Counted from the stretch's first letter, positions 7,341 to 14,526 are shown. The stretch: 20,785 bases of DNA from Thermofilaceae archaeon (GCA_027027675.1 JALVKT010000121.1:1-20785), one strand, 5' to 3'. The notes: a model not told the origin generated them from the sequence alone. Translations and numbers: made by a program.

Positions 7341-7724
7341 ATGGTGCTAGCGCCTACGAGGTTCGCGCAGAAACGGCTGATCGCGAGGCACGGCCCCGTG
7401 GGCGTGGTCGCTGCGAGGTACCTTGAGGCTGGGCTGAGCGTGAGGGTTTTCCACCCTACGAGGCTGGGGCCTGTGCACGTGCTGGCGTGGGGGCATGGGC
7501 AGCGGAGGGCTGTGGAGGTGTACAACTCCTCCAGGCCTCCGAGCAGGGAGCTTGTGGAGAGGGTTGCTGAGAAGGCTAGGCTTGTGCGTGCGACGCCTGT
7601 GCTCGTGCTTTACGGCTCGACTCCTGGGCCCAGGGGTGAGGCTAGGGAGGCCGCTGAGAGGCTTGGCGTGGCGCTGAAGAGGGTGAGGAGTTCCCGGCTG
7701 CCGCATGACTGGCGGCCGAAGTAA
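7341..7724 (+). CDS. Small basic protein, possibly restriction-endonuclease-like fold
   Basis: I do not recognise a named family. The 127 residues are basic and start with a helix that ends in GVVAARYLEAGLSVRVF, continue with two strands (GPVHVLAWGHG, RRAVEVYNSS), a helix (ELVERVAEKARLV) and a strand (PVLVLYGS), and end with a charged helix. This order resembles the minimal Mrr/PD-(D/E)XK fold used by some archaeal nucleases, with VEVYN where the E-x-K would be, so the usual lysine is missing. That reading is weak. The ATG at 7341 has GGGGTG seven bases upstream; a TTG at 7323 is upstream of the predicted transcript start. It follows mevalonate kinase by 32 bp. Confidence 0.65.
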   Translation: MVLAPTRFAQKRLIARHGPVGVVAARYLEAGLSVRVFHPTRLGPVHVLAWGHGQRRAVEVYNSSRPPSRELVERVAEKARLVRATPVLVLYGSTPGPRGEAREAAERLGVALKRVRSSRLPHDWRPK

Positions 7725-7761
7725 AAAGTGCGGTTTTAGTTTCGCCATACACTGGGGTTCA

Positions 7762-7769
7762 GTATTATC
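7762..7769 (+). promoter_or_regulatory. TATA box for the Cas4-like gene
   Basis: GTATTATC centred near 7766 places the transcript start at about 7792, directly at the GTG at 7793, which argues for a leaderless message. Confidence 0.5.
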
Positions 7770-7792
7770 CAATCCCCCGCGCTTTTCTACAT

Positions 7793-8467
7793 GTGTCTGC
7801 AGCGGACATTACGCCCCAGCTCATAGAGGAGATGGTCTATAACGCGTTCCGCAGGGTTTGGGAGAAGAACAGGTGGGTCTTTACTCCGCCCCATAACAGG
7901 ATCTACGTTACAGAGGTTACGCAGTGCCCCCTGAAGGCGTGGCTTAACAGGACGATCGGCGGCCCCACTAGTAAGGAGAAAATGGTGGTGCTTATACTGG
8001 GGGATGACGTCCACTACCTCCTCCAGAACGAGTTCCCCCTCGGCCTGGCGGAGAAGAGCTACGAGAAAAAGTACGGGGACATAACCATTGTCGGCCGCGT
8101 AGACAGGGAGATGGGCGACGTGCTCCTCGAGTTTAAAACTGCGAGCCGGATACCCGGCAAGGCCCTAAGCCACCACGTGGACCAGATGCAGCTCTACTTC
8201 TGGCTCACAGGTAAGGAGAGAGGCTTCATAGTGTACGTCGCGAAGACGAACGGCCAGGTAAAGGCCTTCGAGGTCAGGCGGGACGAGGAGAGGATAAGCG
8301 AGCTCCTAGAGCGCGCCGCGGAGCTCAGCAGGAGCCTGGCGGAGGGGAAGCCGCCCCTCCCACGTCTCAGCGAGGAGGAAAAGTGGCAGTGCAGGTACTG
8401 CGAGTTCACCGATTACTGCCCCCTGGCCCAGGGCCGAGGAAGCGCATCAGCCCCTCCCGCGACCTGA
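7793..8467 (+). CDS. Cas4-like PD-(D/E)XK exonuclease with Fe-S cluster
   Basis: The 224-residue protein has the complete Cas4/RecB nuclease signature: H74 (GDDVHYLL), D104 (GRVDRE), the E113-x-K115 pair (LLEFKT), and QMQLY (131-135, motif QxxxY). An N-terminal cysteine, C45 (TQCPLKAW), with C200, C203 and C209 (QCRYCEFTDYC) gives the four ligands of the cluster that holds the fold in Cas4 and AddB-type nucleases. Expected activity is metal-dependent DNA exonuclease. No cas genes or CRISPR repeats are in the window, so this is a solo Cas4-like protein of DNA repair or unknown role. The start GTG fits a leaderless transcript. Its last 62 bp overlap the end of the convergent nucS. Confidence 0.88.
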   Translation: MSAADITPQLIEEMVYNAFRRVWEKNRWVFTPPHNRIYVTEVTQCPLKAWLNRTIGGPTSKEKMVVLILGDDVHYLLQNEFPLGLAEKSYEKKYGDITIVGRVDREMGDVLLEFKTASRIPGKALSHHVDQMQLYFWLTGKERGFIVYVAKTNGQVKAFEVRRDEERISELLERAAELSRSLAEGKPPLPRLSEEEKWQCRYCEFTDYCPLAQGRGSASAPPAT

Positions 8468-9173
8468 GAACCTCCCACGCCCTCCTGAGGTCTAGCCTCC
8501 TATACTCGAGCCCGTACGCCTCGAGGAGGCGTTGGGCACCCCTCGCCAGGGAGGGGGCGACGAGGATGCCCCTGACGGGGCGGCCGAGAGAACCCCTGTA
8601 GTAGTCGACGTAGCGTTTCAGCTGCTCCACGGCGTCCCGTCCGGCGGCGTGCTTCTTGATCTCGACGACGACGTAGGTGCCCCTCCTGTCTACGAGTAGT
8701 AGGTCTGCGAAGCCTTTGTCGCCCATGCGCCTCTCCTCCTCCACGAGGCGGAGGGGCTCCCCGAGGATACTGGGCTCCGCCGAGATCGCGCGTTTAATGT
8801 CCTCCTCCGTGCCCCAGAGGCTGAACTCCGCGTCGTCGTGTAGCTTGGCCGTGAAGACGTGTAGCACGCGGTAAACGTAGATGTCCATCACCTCGAGGGG
8901 CCGCGGTCTCGCCGACCTTACGTGTAGCTTGCCGTCCTCAAGGGTGACGGTCAGCGCGGAGCCCTGTGGCTGGTAGTTTACGGGGCTGTATCCCCGGGGC
9001 CTATGCACTATGACCGAGCCGTCGGGCTTCAGTATTATTAGGCGTTCCCCCCTCCCCAGCCTTGAGAAGGAGCGGCCGCTGTAGTATACCTCGCACTCGG
9101 CGGCCGCGACCACGACTTCCCCGCTGCGGGCGGCCCTTCTAATTATCTCAGCCGCTTCCTCCAGGCTCGTCAA
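8406..9173 (-). CDS. nucS: Endonuclease NucS (EndoMS), mismatch-specific
   Basis: NucS cleaves both strands at mismatches in archaea, and also acts on branched DNA, working with the PCNA clamp. The 255 residues have the N-terminal DNA-binding part with VNYQPQG (65-71) and the C-terminal PD-(D/E)XK domain: D157 (GFADLLLV), E171 and K173 (VVVEIKK), then EQLKRYV (183-189), in the spacing of the Pyrococcus enzymes. The TTG start at 9173 overlaps the TGA of the upstream M48 gene in the tetranucleotide TTGA, with GGAG five bases before, so translation is coupled. The end is glycine- and proline-rich (GPGPGGSNR) and I see no clear PCNA-binding motif after RFL. It overlaps the Cas4-like gene end by 62 bp. 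Confidence 0.92.
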   Translation of the reverse strand: MTSLEEAAEIIRRAARSGEVVVAAAECEVYYSGRSFSRLGRGERLIILKPDGSVIVHRPRGYSPVNYQPQGSALTVTLEDGKLHVRSARPRPLEVMDIYVYRVLHVFTAKLHDDAEFSLWGTEEDIKRAISAEPSILGEPLRLVEEERRMGDKGFADLLLVDRRGTYVVVEIKKHAAGRDAVEQLKRYVDYYRGSLGRPVRGILVAPSLARGAQRLLEAYGLEYRRLDLRRAWEVLRSREGLMRFLGPGPGGSNR

Positions 9174-10132
9174 GGAGTCTCCACTCCCTCAGCGATGGCC
9201 TCAAGGGCGCGGAGCCTCTTCACTATGTGCGGGTGGGTGGAGAGGAGCTCCATTAGGCGGTCGGCGGTTGTTAGGCGGCGCTCCATTATCTTCTTGGCTG
9301 CAATGTAGCCTTCGAGCTCCCTGGCGTCTCTCAGCGAGGTGTCGGGGTCAACTATGAAGAGCTCCTTGAACCCCATCACGCGCAGCCTGGCCCCGGAGGC
9401 CTTGAGGCTGGCCGTGGACGTCACTATCTTTGCGAGCGCCGACATAAGCCTCCTAGCGCCTATGGAGGGCGTGGGGGCCAGCTTTACGCTGAAGCGGTCG
9501 GCGTAGTACTCGCGTATCCTGCTGAGGTGGAGTACCGCTAGCGTCAAGATGTAGTAGAGGAGCATGCTTGCCAGCCCTATGAGTATCCCGGCCCCCCTGT
9601 CGCTGTCGTCTCCTCCGAGGCCGAAGAGGCTCTGCCCGAGTATGTAGAACACGGCTGGGAGGGCCGAGGCGAAGGTCATGACCTCCACGTCGCGGTGGGC
9701 CAGGTGCCCCAGCTCGTGCCCGAGAACCGCCTCCACCTCCTCGGGCTCCAGCACGTTTAGTAGGCCCCTCGTCACGGCGACCCGCCGGCCCGCCAGGGGG
9801 GACCCGTAGGCGAAGGCGTTCGGGTATTCAACCTCGGCAATCATAAGCTTTGGCTTCGGTATCCCGGCGCGGGCTGACAGGCTCTCCAGGATCTGGTGTA
9901 GCCTCGGCGCCTCACTATACTTCAGCTCCCGCACGCCATAGAGCGCCTGCACGATGTAGGGGGATACGAGCCACTGGGCCAGGTTGAAGCCCAGGGCCAG
10001 GGCGAGGACGAGGATGGGGGTGGCGACCCCCAGGTACTCTAGGGCCGCCGCGAAGAAGAGCGTGGTCACACCTATGATGAACGCGACCGTGAGCATCATG
10101 GAGGCTCGCAGGCTCGCCACGGCAACCACCAA
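9170..10132 (-). CDS. htpX: M48 family membrane metalloprotease (HtpX-like)
   Basis: An integral membrane zinc protease thought to degrade damaged membrane proteins. The 320 residues have two N-terminal membrane spans (about 12-32 and 36-58), the zinc motif HELGH (139-143), two further hydrophobic segments (about 154-172 and 182-203), and the third ligand in REYYADRFS (E208). The NAFAYG segment before the zinc motif is typical of the family. The end has STHPHIVKRLRAL, another family landmark. The start is uncertain: TTG 10132 and GTG 10129 both fit a TATA-like element near 10156-10167, while ATG 10099 would cut into the first span. nucS follows with a 4-bp overlap. Confidence 0.9.
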   Translation of the reverse strand: MVVAVASLRASMMLTVAFIIGVTTLFFAAALEYLGVATPILVLALALGFNLAQWLVSPYIVQALYGVRELKYSEAPRLHQILESLSARAGIPKPKLMIAEVEYPNAFAYGSPLAGRRVAVTRGLLNVLEPEEVEAVLGHELGHLAHRDVEVMTFASALPAVFYILGQSLFGLGGDDSDRGAGILIGLASMLLYYILTLAVLHLSRIREYYADRFSVKLAPTPSIGARRLMSALAKIVTSTASLKASGARLRVMGFKELFIVDPDTSLRDARELEGYIAAKKIMERRLTTADRLMELLSTHPHIVKRLRALEAIAEGVETP

Positions 10133-10155
10133 ATCCTAACTGGGGGCTGGGGGAT

Positions 10156-10167
10156 GATAAACTAAAC
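10156..10167 (-). promoter_or_regulatory. TATA-like element for the M48 protease-nucS operon
   Basis: Minus-strand GTTTAGTTTATC is centred about 26 bp from 10135, next to the TTG/GTG start codons at 10132 and 10129. It is the only AT-rich element in this gap. Confidence 0.4.
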
Positions 10168-10201
10168 TCTTTCCATTTCCGAGGAAAAGGCGGAAAACGT
10201 G

Positions 10202-11272
10202 CTAGTAGCGGAGCATCTCCACGCCTTCCCGGGACATCCTGAAGTCCTTCACCTTGCCCCTCCAGCTCCTGTCCAGCTCCTCCTCGCGGCGCCTCCACTC
10301 CCTCACCATCTCCAGGCTCCTCTCCCAGGCCTCCTCGTCCCTCACGAGCATCACGACGCGGCTCTTCTCGTCAACTTCCTTCTCCACGTATCCCGTGAGC
10401 CCCGCCACCTTTGCCGCGAACTCCCTGAGCTCCTCGAGCCTGGGCATAGCCGATATGGGGAGCCTCTTCTGGCTCTCACCGACCCACGTGTACCCCTTGA
10501 ACTCGACGAACATGGGCCTGTACTCCTCAACGAGCTTCGCGTACCCCTCGGGCTCCACCATGTTAAGCCCCTTCACCGCCGTGACGCGCATCACCGTACG
10601 CGCCCCAGCCTCCTCGAAGCGCTCCATGAGCCCGAGGCTCTCCATGACGAGGCCCCAGGCCCCGGGGATGCGCGGGTCCGAGGTCTTCACAAACACTTCC
10701 TCGTTTGGCCCGTAGACGCTTATGTACAGGTTTGTCGGCACCGCGCCTTTTGACAGCATCTCCCTCAGCCTCTGGGGGACGGAGCCGTTGGTTACGAGGA
10801 AAGCGGTCATCCCCCTACCCTTGACCTCCTCTATCAGCTCGGGGAGCTTGGGGTAGAGGGTCGGCTCGCCGTCCAGGCTTATGGCCACGTGCCGCGGGAA
10901 CATGGCTTCGAGGAAGCGCTCCGGGGAGACCTGGGGGTTCCCCTTGAAGCCTATGAGGAGCTTCCTCTGAGCAACTATTATCCCGTCGACGATGTCGCGT
11001 GGCTCGTCCCAGGTCCAGCCCTCGGGCAGCTTGAACCTTCCGGGGAGGTGCATGCGCCAGCAGAACTTGCAGGCGAAGTTGCAGAAGTTTAGGACGGGCG
11101 TCATCTGTATGCAGCGGTGGCTCCTGACCCCGTACCAGCGCTTGTAGCAGAGCCTGCCCCCCTTCAGGGCGCTCCTCGTCCACCTACAGATAGAGACTGC
11201 GCTGTGCCTGCCTACGAGCATGTAGCCCGCCCTTAGATATCTGGCAACGTTTTCGCGTGGGAGAGACGCCAT
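10202..11272 (-). CDS. taw1: 4-demethylwyosine synthase (radical SAM), Taw1/TYW1
   Basis: This enzyme condenses pyruvate carbons onto N1-methylguanosine-37 of tRNA-Phe to form the tricyclic 4-demethylwyosine. The radical SAM cluster motif is C64-x3-C68-x2-C71 (CNFACKFC). Three upstream cysteines, C29, C42 and C54, match the second [4Fe-4S] cluster of the archaeal enzyme, and K44 two residues after C42 (CYK) is placed like the lysine proposed to hold pyruvate. SLDGEPTLYPKL is the SAM-binding GGEPT equivalent. The 356-residue length is normal, with no flavodoxin domain, as in archaea. ATG 11272 follows GAGGAG and a TATATATA box at 11302-11309, so the leader is only a few bases. No tyw2/taw2 gene is nearby. 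Confidence 0.94.
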   Translation of the reverse strand: MASLPRENVARYLRAGYMLVGRHSAVSICRWTRSALKGGRLCYKRWYGVRSHRCIQMTPVLNFCNFACKFCWRMHLPGRFKLPEGWTWDEPRDIVDGIIVAQRKLLIGFKGNPQVSPERFLEAMFPRHVAISLDGEPTLYPKLPELIEEVKGRGMTAFLVTNGSVPQRLREMLSKGAVPTNLYISVYGPNEEVFVKTSDPRIPGAWGLVMESLGLMERFEEAGARTVMRVTAVKGLNMVEPEGYAKLVEEYRPMFVEFKGYTWVGESQKRLPISAMPRLEELREFAAKVAGLTGYVEKEVDEKSRVVMLVRDEEAWERSLEMVREWRRREEELDRSWRGKVKDFRMSREGVEMLRY

Positions 11273-11300
11273 GACTCCTCACGCTCCCCTCGGCCGTACC

Positions 11301-11310
11301 CTATATATAG
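11301..11310. promoter_or_regulatory. Palindromic TATA box between taw1 and the candidate small RNA
   Basis: CTATATATAG is a perfect palindrome. On the minus strand it predicts transcription from about 11279 for taw1. On the plus strand it predicts a start at about 11331-11332, the first base of the small-RNA stem. Confidence 0.6.
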
Positions 11311-11331
11311 GTTAGCTGTAGAGAAAAACCT

Positions 11332-11394
11332 GGGTGCCGTGACGAGCCGATGGCTGTGAGACCTGTGACCGGAGGGTAAGCTGCCCGAGCACCC
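11332..11394 (+). ncRNA. Candidate C/D box small RNA with kink-turn
   Basis: A 63-nt element is closed by a perfect 6-bp stem, GGGTGC (11332-11337) with GCACCC (11389-11394). Just inside lie a C-like box GTGACGA (11339-11345) and a D-like box CCGA (11385-11388). Together they give a textbook kink-turn: three bulged bases C-G-U, tandem G-A and A-G pairs, then C-C in place of the usual U-U, then G-C. An internal D'-like GTGA (11356-11359) and C'-like GTGACCG (11365-11371) leave guide spacers of 10 and 13 nt, the normal C/D architecture. The 5' end is where the palindromic TATA box predicts it. The C and D boxes are off consensus and targets are unknown. Confidence 0.5.
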
Positions 11395-11395
11395 G

Positions 11396-12505
11396 CTATC
11401 CTGCTGACCCAGCCGCCCTTACGTAGTCCTCGTATATGCTCCTCCAGCCCCTCCCAGTATAGATGCGCGAAAACGGCTTCTCCGCGAAGAAGGTGGCCCT
11501 CAGCTCCCAGTCCTTCACCTTCGCAGCGTCAAGCCTGTACCTCTCTATCAGCTCGTTAACCCTCTCCTCCCTATTCCCAGGCAGGTAGGTGAGTATGAAT
11601 ACAAGGTCTTTATCATTCGTCGGCCGCACTGTAAAGACCGTGGGGTAGAGAAGCCTGAAATACTCCTCGACGACGTCGGTGTCGCTGCCCCTGTAGGCGA
11701 GGAGCCGCGGCCTCGTGGACGAGTGGACGTCGCGCCACATTATCACGTTGTACCTCCACACGGGCAGCACGTGGTTCACGTAGTGGTAGTGGAGAACCTG
11801 CCTGTAGAGGTTGTGCCGCCTCGCTATGCTGCTCACAGTTGTGTACGCGTTTGTGAGCTTCGCGTCGAGGAGGAGGATGTCGTAGGGGTCTAGGTCCACG
11901 TAGTAGACGCGGGTCGACCTGCGGGTGTGCTCCTCCCTGAACTTGTAGTGCTTGAACAGCTTTTTCAGCTCCCTCTTTGTGAGCGCCTTGTCGCGGAGGT
12001 GCTTCTCGAGGGATTCTATGAGAGAGTTTATGGTGAACTTCTCCGGCGCCCCCAGCTTCTCCGCCAGGTAGGGTATCACCTCGGTGTTCCAGCCGCGCAC
12101 CTCGCCCAGCACGTGGATGTCCACGTCGCCCCCGAAGGCCTGCCGCCTGAACTCTGGGAGGGACTTCTTGTCTGCGAGGACGATGTATACCATTCCCCCG
12201 TCGCTCCTCGCTAGGTGGAGCGCGAAGTGTGGTATCTTCCTCGCGACAGCCTCTGTCTCGCTGCCCCCCGCTACGAGGAGGAGGGAGAGGCCTATCTTTG
12301 AGAAGGCGGGGAAGAACACGAGGATCCCGTACCTGTTCAGCGTGTCGACGATGTCGAGGACTTTTTTCTTCCTGGCACCGGACTTCTTCGCGGCTTCGGA
12401 GAGCGAGCTTGACGAGACTATGTGCGAAAGTATCTTGAGCTCTTGGAGCTCTAGTTCTATGTCGTCGGCGCTTACATGCATTTCCCTCAGACCCTTATGT
12501 TGCAT
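11396..12505 (-). CDS. Protein with two Lrp-like halves, putative transcriptional regulator
   Basis: I do not recognise a named family. The N-terminal part has a winged helix-turn-helix of Lrp/AsnC type (LKILSHIVSSSSLSEAAKKSG, then KKKVLDIVDTLNRYGIL), followed by a strand-rich RAM-like stretch (IGLSLLLVAGG to GGMVYIVLAD). A basic linker (HLRDKALTKRELKKLFKHYK) leads to a second half that seems to repeat the plan: a helical part (SSIARRHNLYRQVLHYHYVN), then VFTVRPTNDKDLVFILTY. No catalytic motif is visible. A DNA-binding or ligand-sensing role is inferred. ATG 12505 sits about 28 bp from the centre of an AAAAATAAC element; TTG 12511 and ATG 12481 are alternatives. The gene diverges from the transporter at 12634. 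Confidence 0.7.
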   Translation of the reverse strand: MQHKGLREMHVSADDIELELQELKILSHIVSSSSLSEAAKKSGARKKKVLDIVDTLNRYGILVFFPAFSKIGLSLLLVAGGSETEAVARKIPHFALHLARSDGGMVYIVLADKKSLPEFRRQAFGGDVDIHVLGEVRGWNTEVIPYLAEKLGAPEKFTINSLIESLEKHLRDKALTKRELKKLFKHYKFREEHTRRSTRVYYVDLDPYDILLLDAKLTNAYTTVSSIARRHNLYRQVLHYHYVNHVLPVWRYNVIMWRDVHSSTRPRLLAYRGSDTDVVEEYFRLLYPTVFTVRPTNDKDLVFILTYLPGNREERVNELIERYRLDAAKVKDWELRATFFAEKPFSRIYTGRGWRSIYEDYVRAAGSAG

Positions 12506-12527
12506 TGACAAAACCTAGCTCTAAGGA

Positions 12528-12539
12528 TAAGTTATTTTT
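12528..12539 (-). promoter_or_regulatory. TATA-like element for the two-half regulator gene
   Basis: Minus-strand AAAAATAACTTA, centred near 12534, predicts a start near 12508, next to the ATG at 12505. The surrounding 12512-12600 stretch is the most AT-rich part of the window and also contains candidate elements for the divergent transporter gene (GATATGTA, 12590-12597). Confidence 0.4.
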
Positions 12540-12633
12540 CACATACATAAAATTTCCTTAGACAAACTATATCTCGGCGGTGCAGAGGAGATATGTAGGT
12601 CCTGTATCCACATAACCGGTTACAACGTGCAGG

Positions 12634-14466
12634 GTGCCGGCGTTGAACAGGAGGCTGCTAGTGGTACTCATACTGACCGCCGAGGCCCTAGTTGGCAGTG
12701 CCACGGGCGTCCAGAGGACAACGCTCTCGACGCTGATGAAGGGCTACGGCGGCTTCCTGGCCCTACTCCCCATATTGAGCTTCGGCGTGTTCAAGGCGAC
12801 CGCGGACGTCGCCGCCGGCCTCCTTGCGCACAGGAGGGGGAGGAAGTGGGTCTTCGTCCTGGGGGCGGCGGTGTACCTTCTGGGCGTGGCGCTCATACTC
12901 TACCTTGAGCCCCCCACGAGCTTCATAGCGGGCAACACCCTCGTCGGGATGGGGGAAGGAATAGTTTTCGCCACCGCAGCGGTGGCGCTAAGCGACGTGC
13001 TGGGCTCCCAGGCGTCGTCAAGGAGCTTCGGGTTCATGGAGGGGTTCGCGTACATGGGCTACGCCACAGGCGCCTTCCTCGGCGGCCTCCTCTGGCAGCT
13101 CTACGGGCCGATGAGCAGCTTCACCTACGCTGCGGCCGCGGCTGCAGCGGCGCTAGCGTTCACCCTGGTTGTGAGCGAGACGAGGAGCCTCCTAGAAGAG
13201 GAGGAGAGGTTTAGGTACGAGCCCCCAGTAGAGGCTGGAGCCGCCCTGAAGGGGCTTATGAGGAACCCTAGCGTGCTCGCCGCTATGGTGGCCGCGCACG
13301 TGGCCAAGGTTGGGGACACGTTGGCGTGGGCCCTTATTCCTCTCCTCCTCCTTGAGCGGGGGATAGGCTCGGTCGGCGTGGGCCTCGTGCAGTCGACGAT
13401 GATACTTGTGTGGGCCCTTCTAATGCCGCTGTGGTCGGAGATCTCGGACAGGATTGGCAGGAGGGTTCTCGCGACCCTGGGCCTCCTCGTCAACGCTGGC
13501 GCCGTGATGCTTTTCCCATCGCTCAGGGGGTTCCAGGAGTTCCTGCTGCTGACAATGGTTATGGGCGTCAGCTACGCGATGTACTACCCGGTGCTCCCGG
13601 CCCCCATGGTGGACGTGGCCCCCTTAAAGGTCAAGGACATAGCGGTCGGAATTTACAGGGGAGTGAGGGACTCGGGCTACGCAACCGGCGCCCTGCTGAC
13701 CGGCCTCCTAATCTCCCAGCGCAGCATCGCCGAGCCCTTCGTGGACGTGGGCGTGCTTCTAGCAGTTGTGGGCGCCCTCTTCTCCCTAGTGTTCCGCGAG
13801 ACTAGGCCGGCGTGGCCCTTCTTCGACCTCGTCGTTAAGCACGCCGAGGTTATGAGGGACGTGATAGAGGCCGAGGAGGACGTGATAAAGGCCGTCTTCT
13901 CCGGGCGGGTCGGGGAGGCGGAGGAGCACCTGGCGAGGATAAAAGACCTTGAGCGCGCCGGCGACCAGCTTAAGAGGGAGATTATGGGGCGCATATGGTC
14001 CAGCTTTCTGCCGATAAGCGACAGGATGGACTTTGAGAGGCTGGTCGAGGAGCTGGACAGGGTCGCCGGGGCCGTGCTCGAGTGCGACGAGAGGCTCGTC
14101 AGGGTGGAGGCTTCCCCCATACTGGGGAGGGTTGAGGAGCTTATGCTTGAGATGAACCGGGAGATACTTGGGCTCGCCGAGATGTTCATCGAGAACTTGA
14201 AGGCTCTCAAGAAGTCCCCGCTCTACGCTGTCGGCCTCAGCATCGAGGTGGAGCGTGGGGAGAGCCGGGTTGACAGGATTAGGAGGGAGCTTCTCGACGA
14301 GATAAGGGCTCTCATAAGGAGGGGGGACATAGACCTTCTCACGGCTATAGACCTGAGGGACTCGGTCGACCTTTTAGAGATGGTGGCGGACGACTTCGAG
14401 GACGCGAGCGACATCATTAGGATTATAGCGTACAAGCACGCCGCGACCCCATTTGCAACCTTCTAG
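12634..14466 (+). CDS. Major facilitator transporter fused to a PhoU-like (DUF47) domain
   Basis: Residues 1-390 form a twelve-span major facilitator transporter, with motif A versions in each half (LLAHRRGRK at 63-71 and EISDRIGRR at 269-277). After RETRPAW a soluble all-helical domain runs to residue 610. It looks like the PhoU-related DUF47 family that normally accompanies Pit phosphate permeases: DLERAGDQLKREIMG (438-452), SSFLPISDRMDFERLVEELD (456-475), and a final DLLEMVADDFEDASDIIR. A phosphate or other anion substrate, gated by the PhoU-like part, is inferred. The GTG at 12634 is used; a TTG at 12643 has a better ribosome-binding site (AGGGTG, six bases away). Its own promoter could be GATATGTA at 12590-12597. 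Confidence 0.85.
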   Translation: MPALNRRLLVVLILTAEALVGSATGVQRTTLSTLMKGYGGFLALLPILSFGVFKATADVAAGLLAHRRGRKWVFVLGAAVYLLGVALILYLEPPTSFIAGNTLVGMGEGIVFATAAVALSDVLGSQASSRSFGFMEGFAYMGYATGAFLGGLLWQLYGPMSSFTYAAAAAAAALAFTLVVSETRSLLEEEERFRYEPPVEAGAALKGLMRNPSVLAAMVAAHVAKVGDTLAWALIPLLLLERGIGSVGVGLVQSTMILVWALLMPLWSEISDRIGRRVLATLGLLVNAGAVMLFPSLRGFQEFLLLTMVMGVSYAMYYPVLPAPMVDVAPLKVKDIAVGIYRGVRDSGYATGALLTGLLISQRSIAEPFVDVGVLLAVVGALFSLVFRETRPAWPFFDLVVKHAEVMRDVIEAEEDVIKAVFSGRVGEAEEHLARIKDLERAGDQLKREIMGRIWSSFLPISDRMDFERLVEELDRVAGAVLECDERLVRVEASPILGRVEELMLEMNREILGLAEMFIENLKALKKSPLYAVGLSIEVERGESRVDRIRRELLDEIRALIRRGDIDLLTAIDLRDSVDLLEMVADDFEDASDIIRIIAYKHAATPFATF

Positions 14467-14488
14467 CACAATCCTCTGTAGCGCTAAC

Positions 14489-14497
14489 GATATAGAG
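14489..14497 (+). promoter_or_regulatory. TATA box for tldD-tldE
   Basis: GATATAGAG centred near 14493 predicts a start near 14519, leaving a leader of about eight bases with GAGG directly before the ATG at 14527. Confidence 0.5.
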
Positions 14498-14526
14498 TAA
14501 ACATGTGCCTATGATGTGGCGAGGAA

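Noticed and set aside
7793..8467. Evidence for a CRISPR-Cas locus
   Set aside because: The Cas4-like gene stands alone: no direct repeats with spacers and no cas1, cas2 or effector genes in the window.
10168..10200. TTTCC/GGAAA repeats after taw1 as a hairpin terminator
   Set aside because: The arms are short and imperfect; a T-rich run on the minus strand is a simpler end signal, and I cannot place it exactly.
11338..11395. The taw1 upstream region as a riboswitch of taw1
   Set aside because: The structured element lies upstream of the taw1 TATA box and so is not in its transcript.
12512..12633. AT-rich 122-bp gap as a replication origin
   Set aside because: No origin-recognition-box-like repeats and no cdc6/orc gene nearby; divergent promoters explain the AT content.
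14503..14521. ATGATGT before tldD as a C box of a small RNA
   Set aside because: No D box or closing stem accompanies it.
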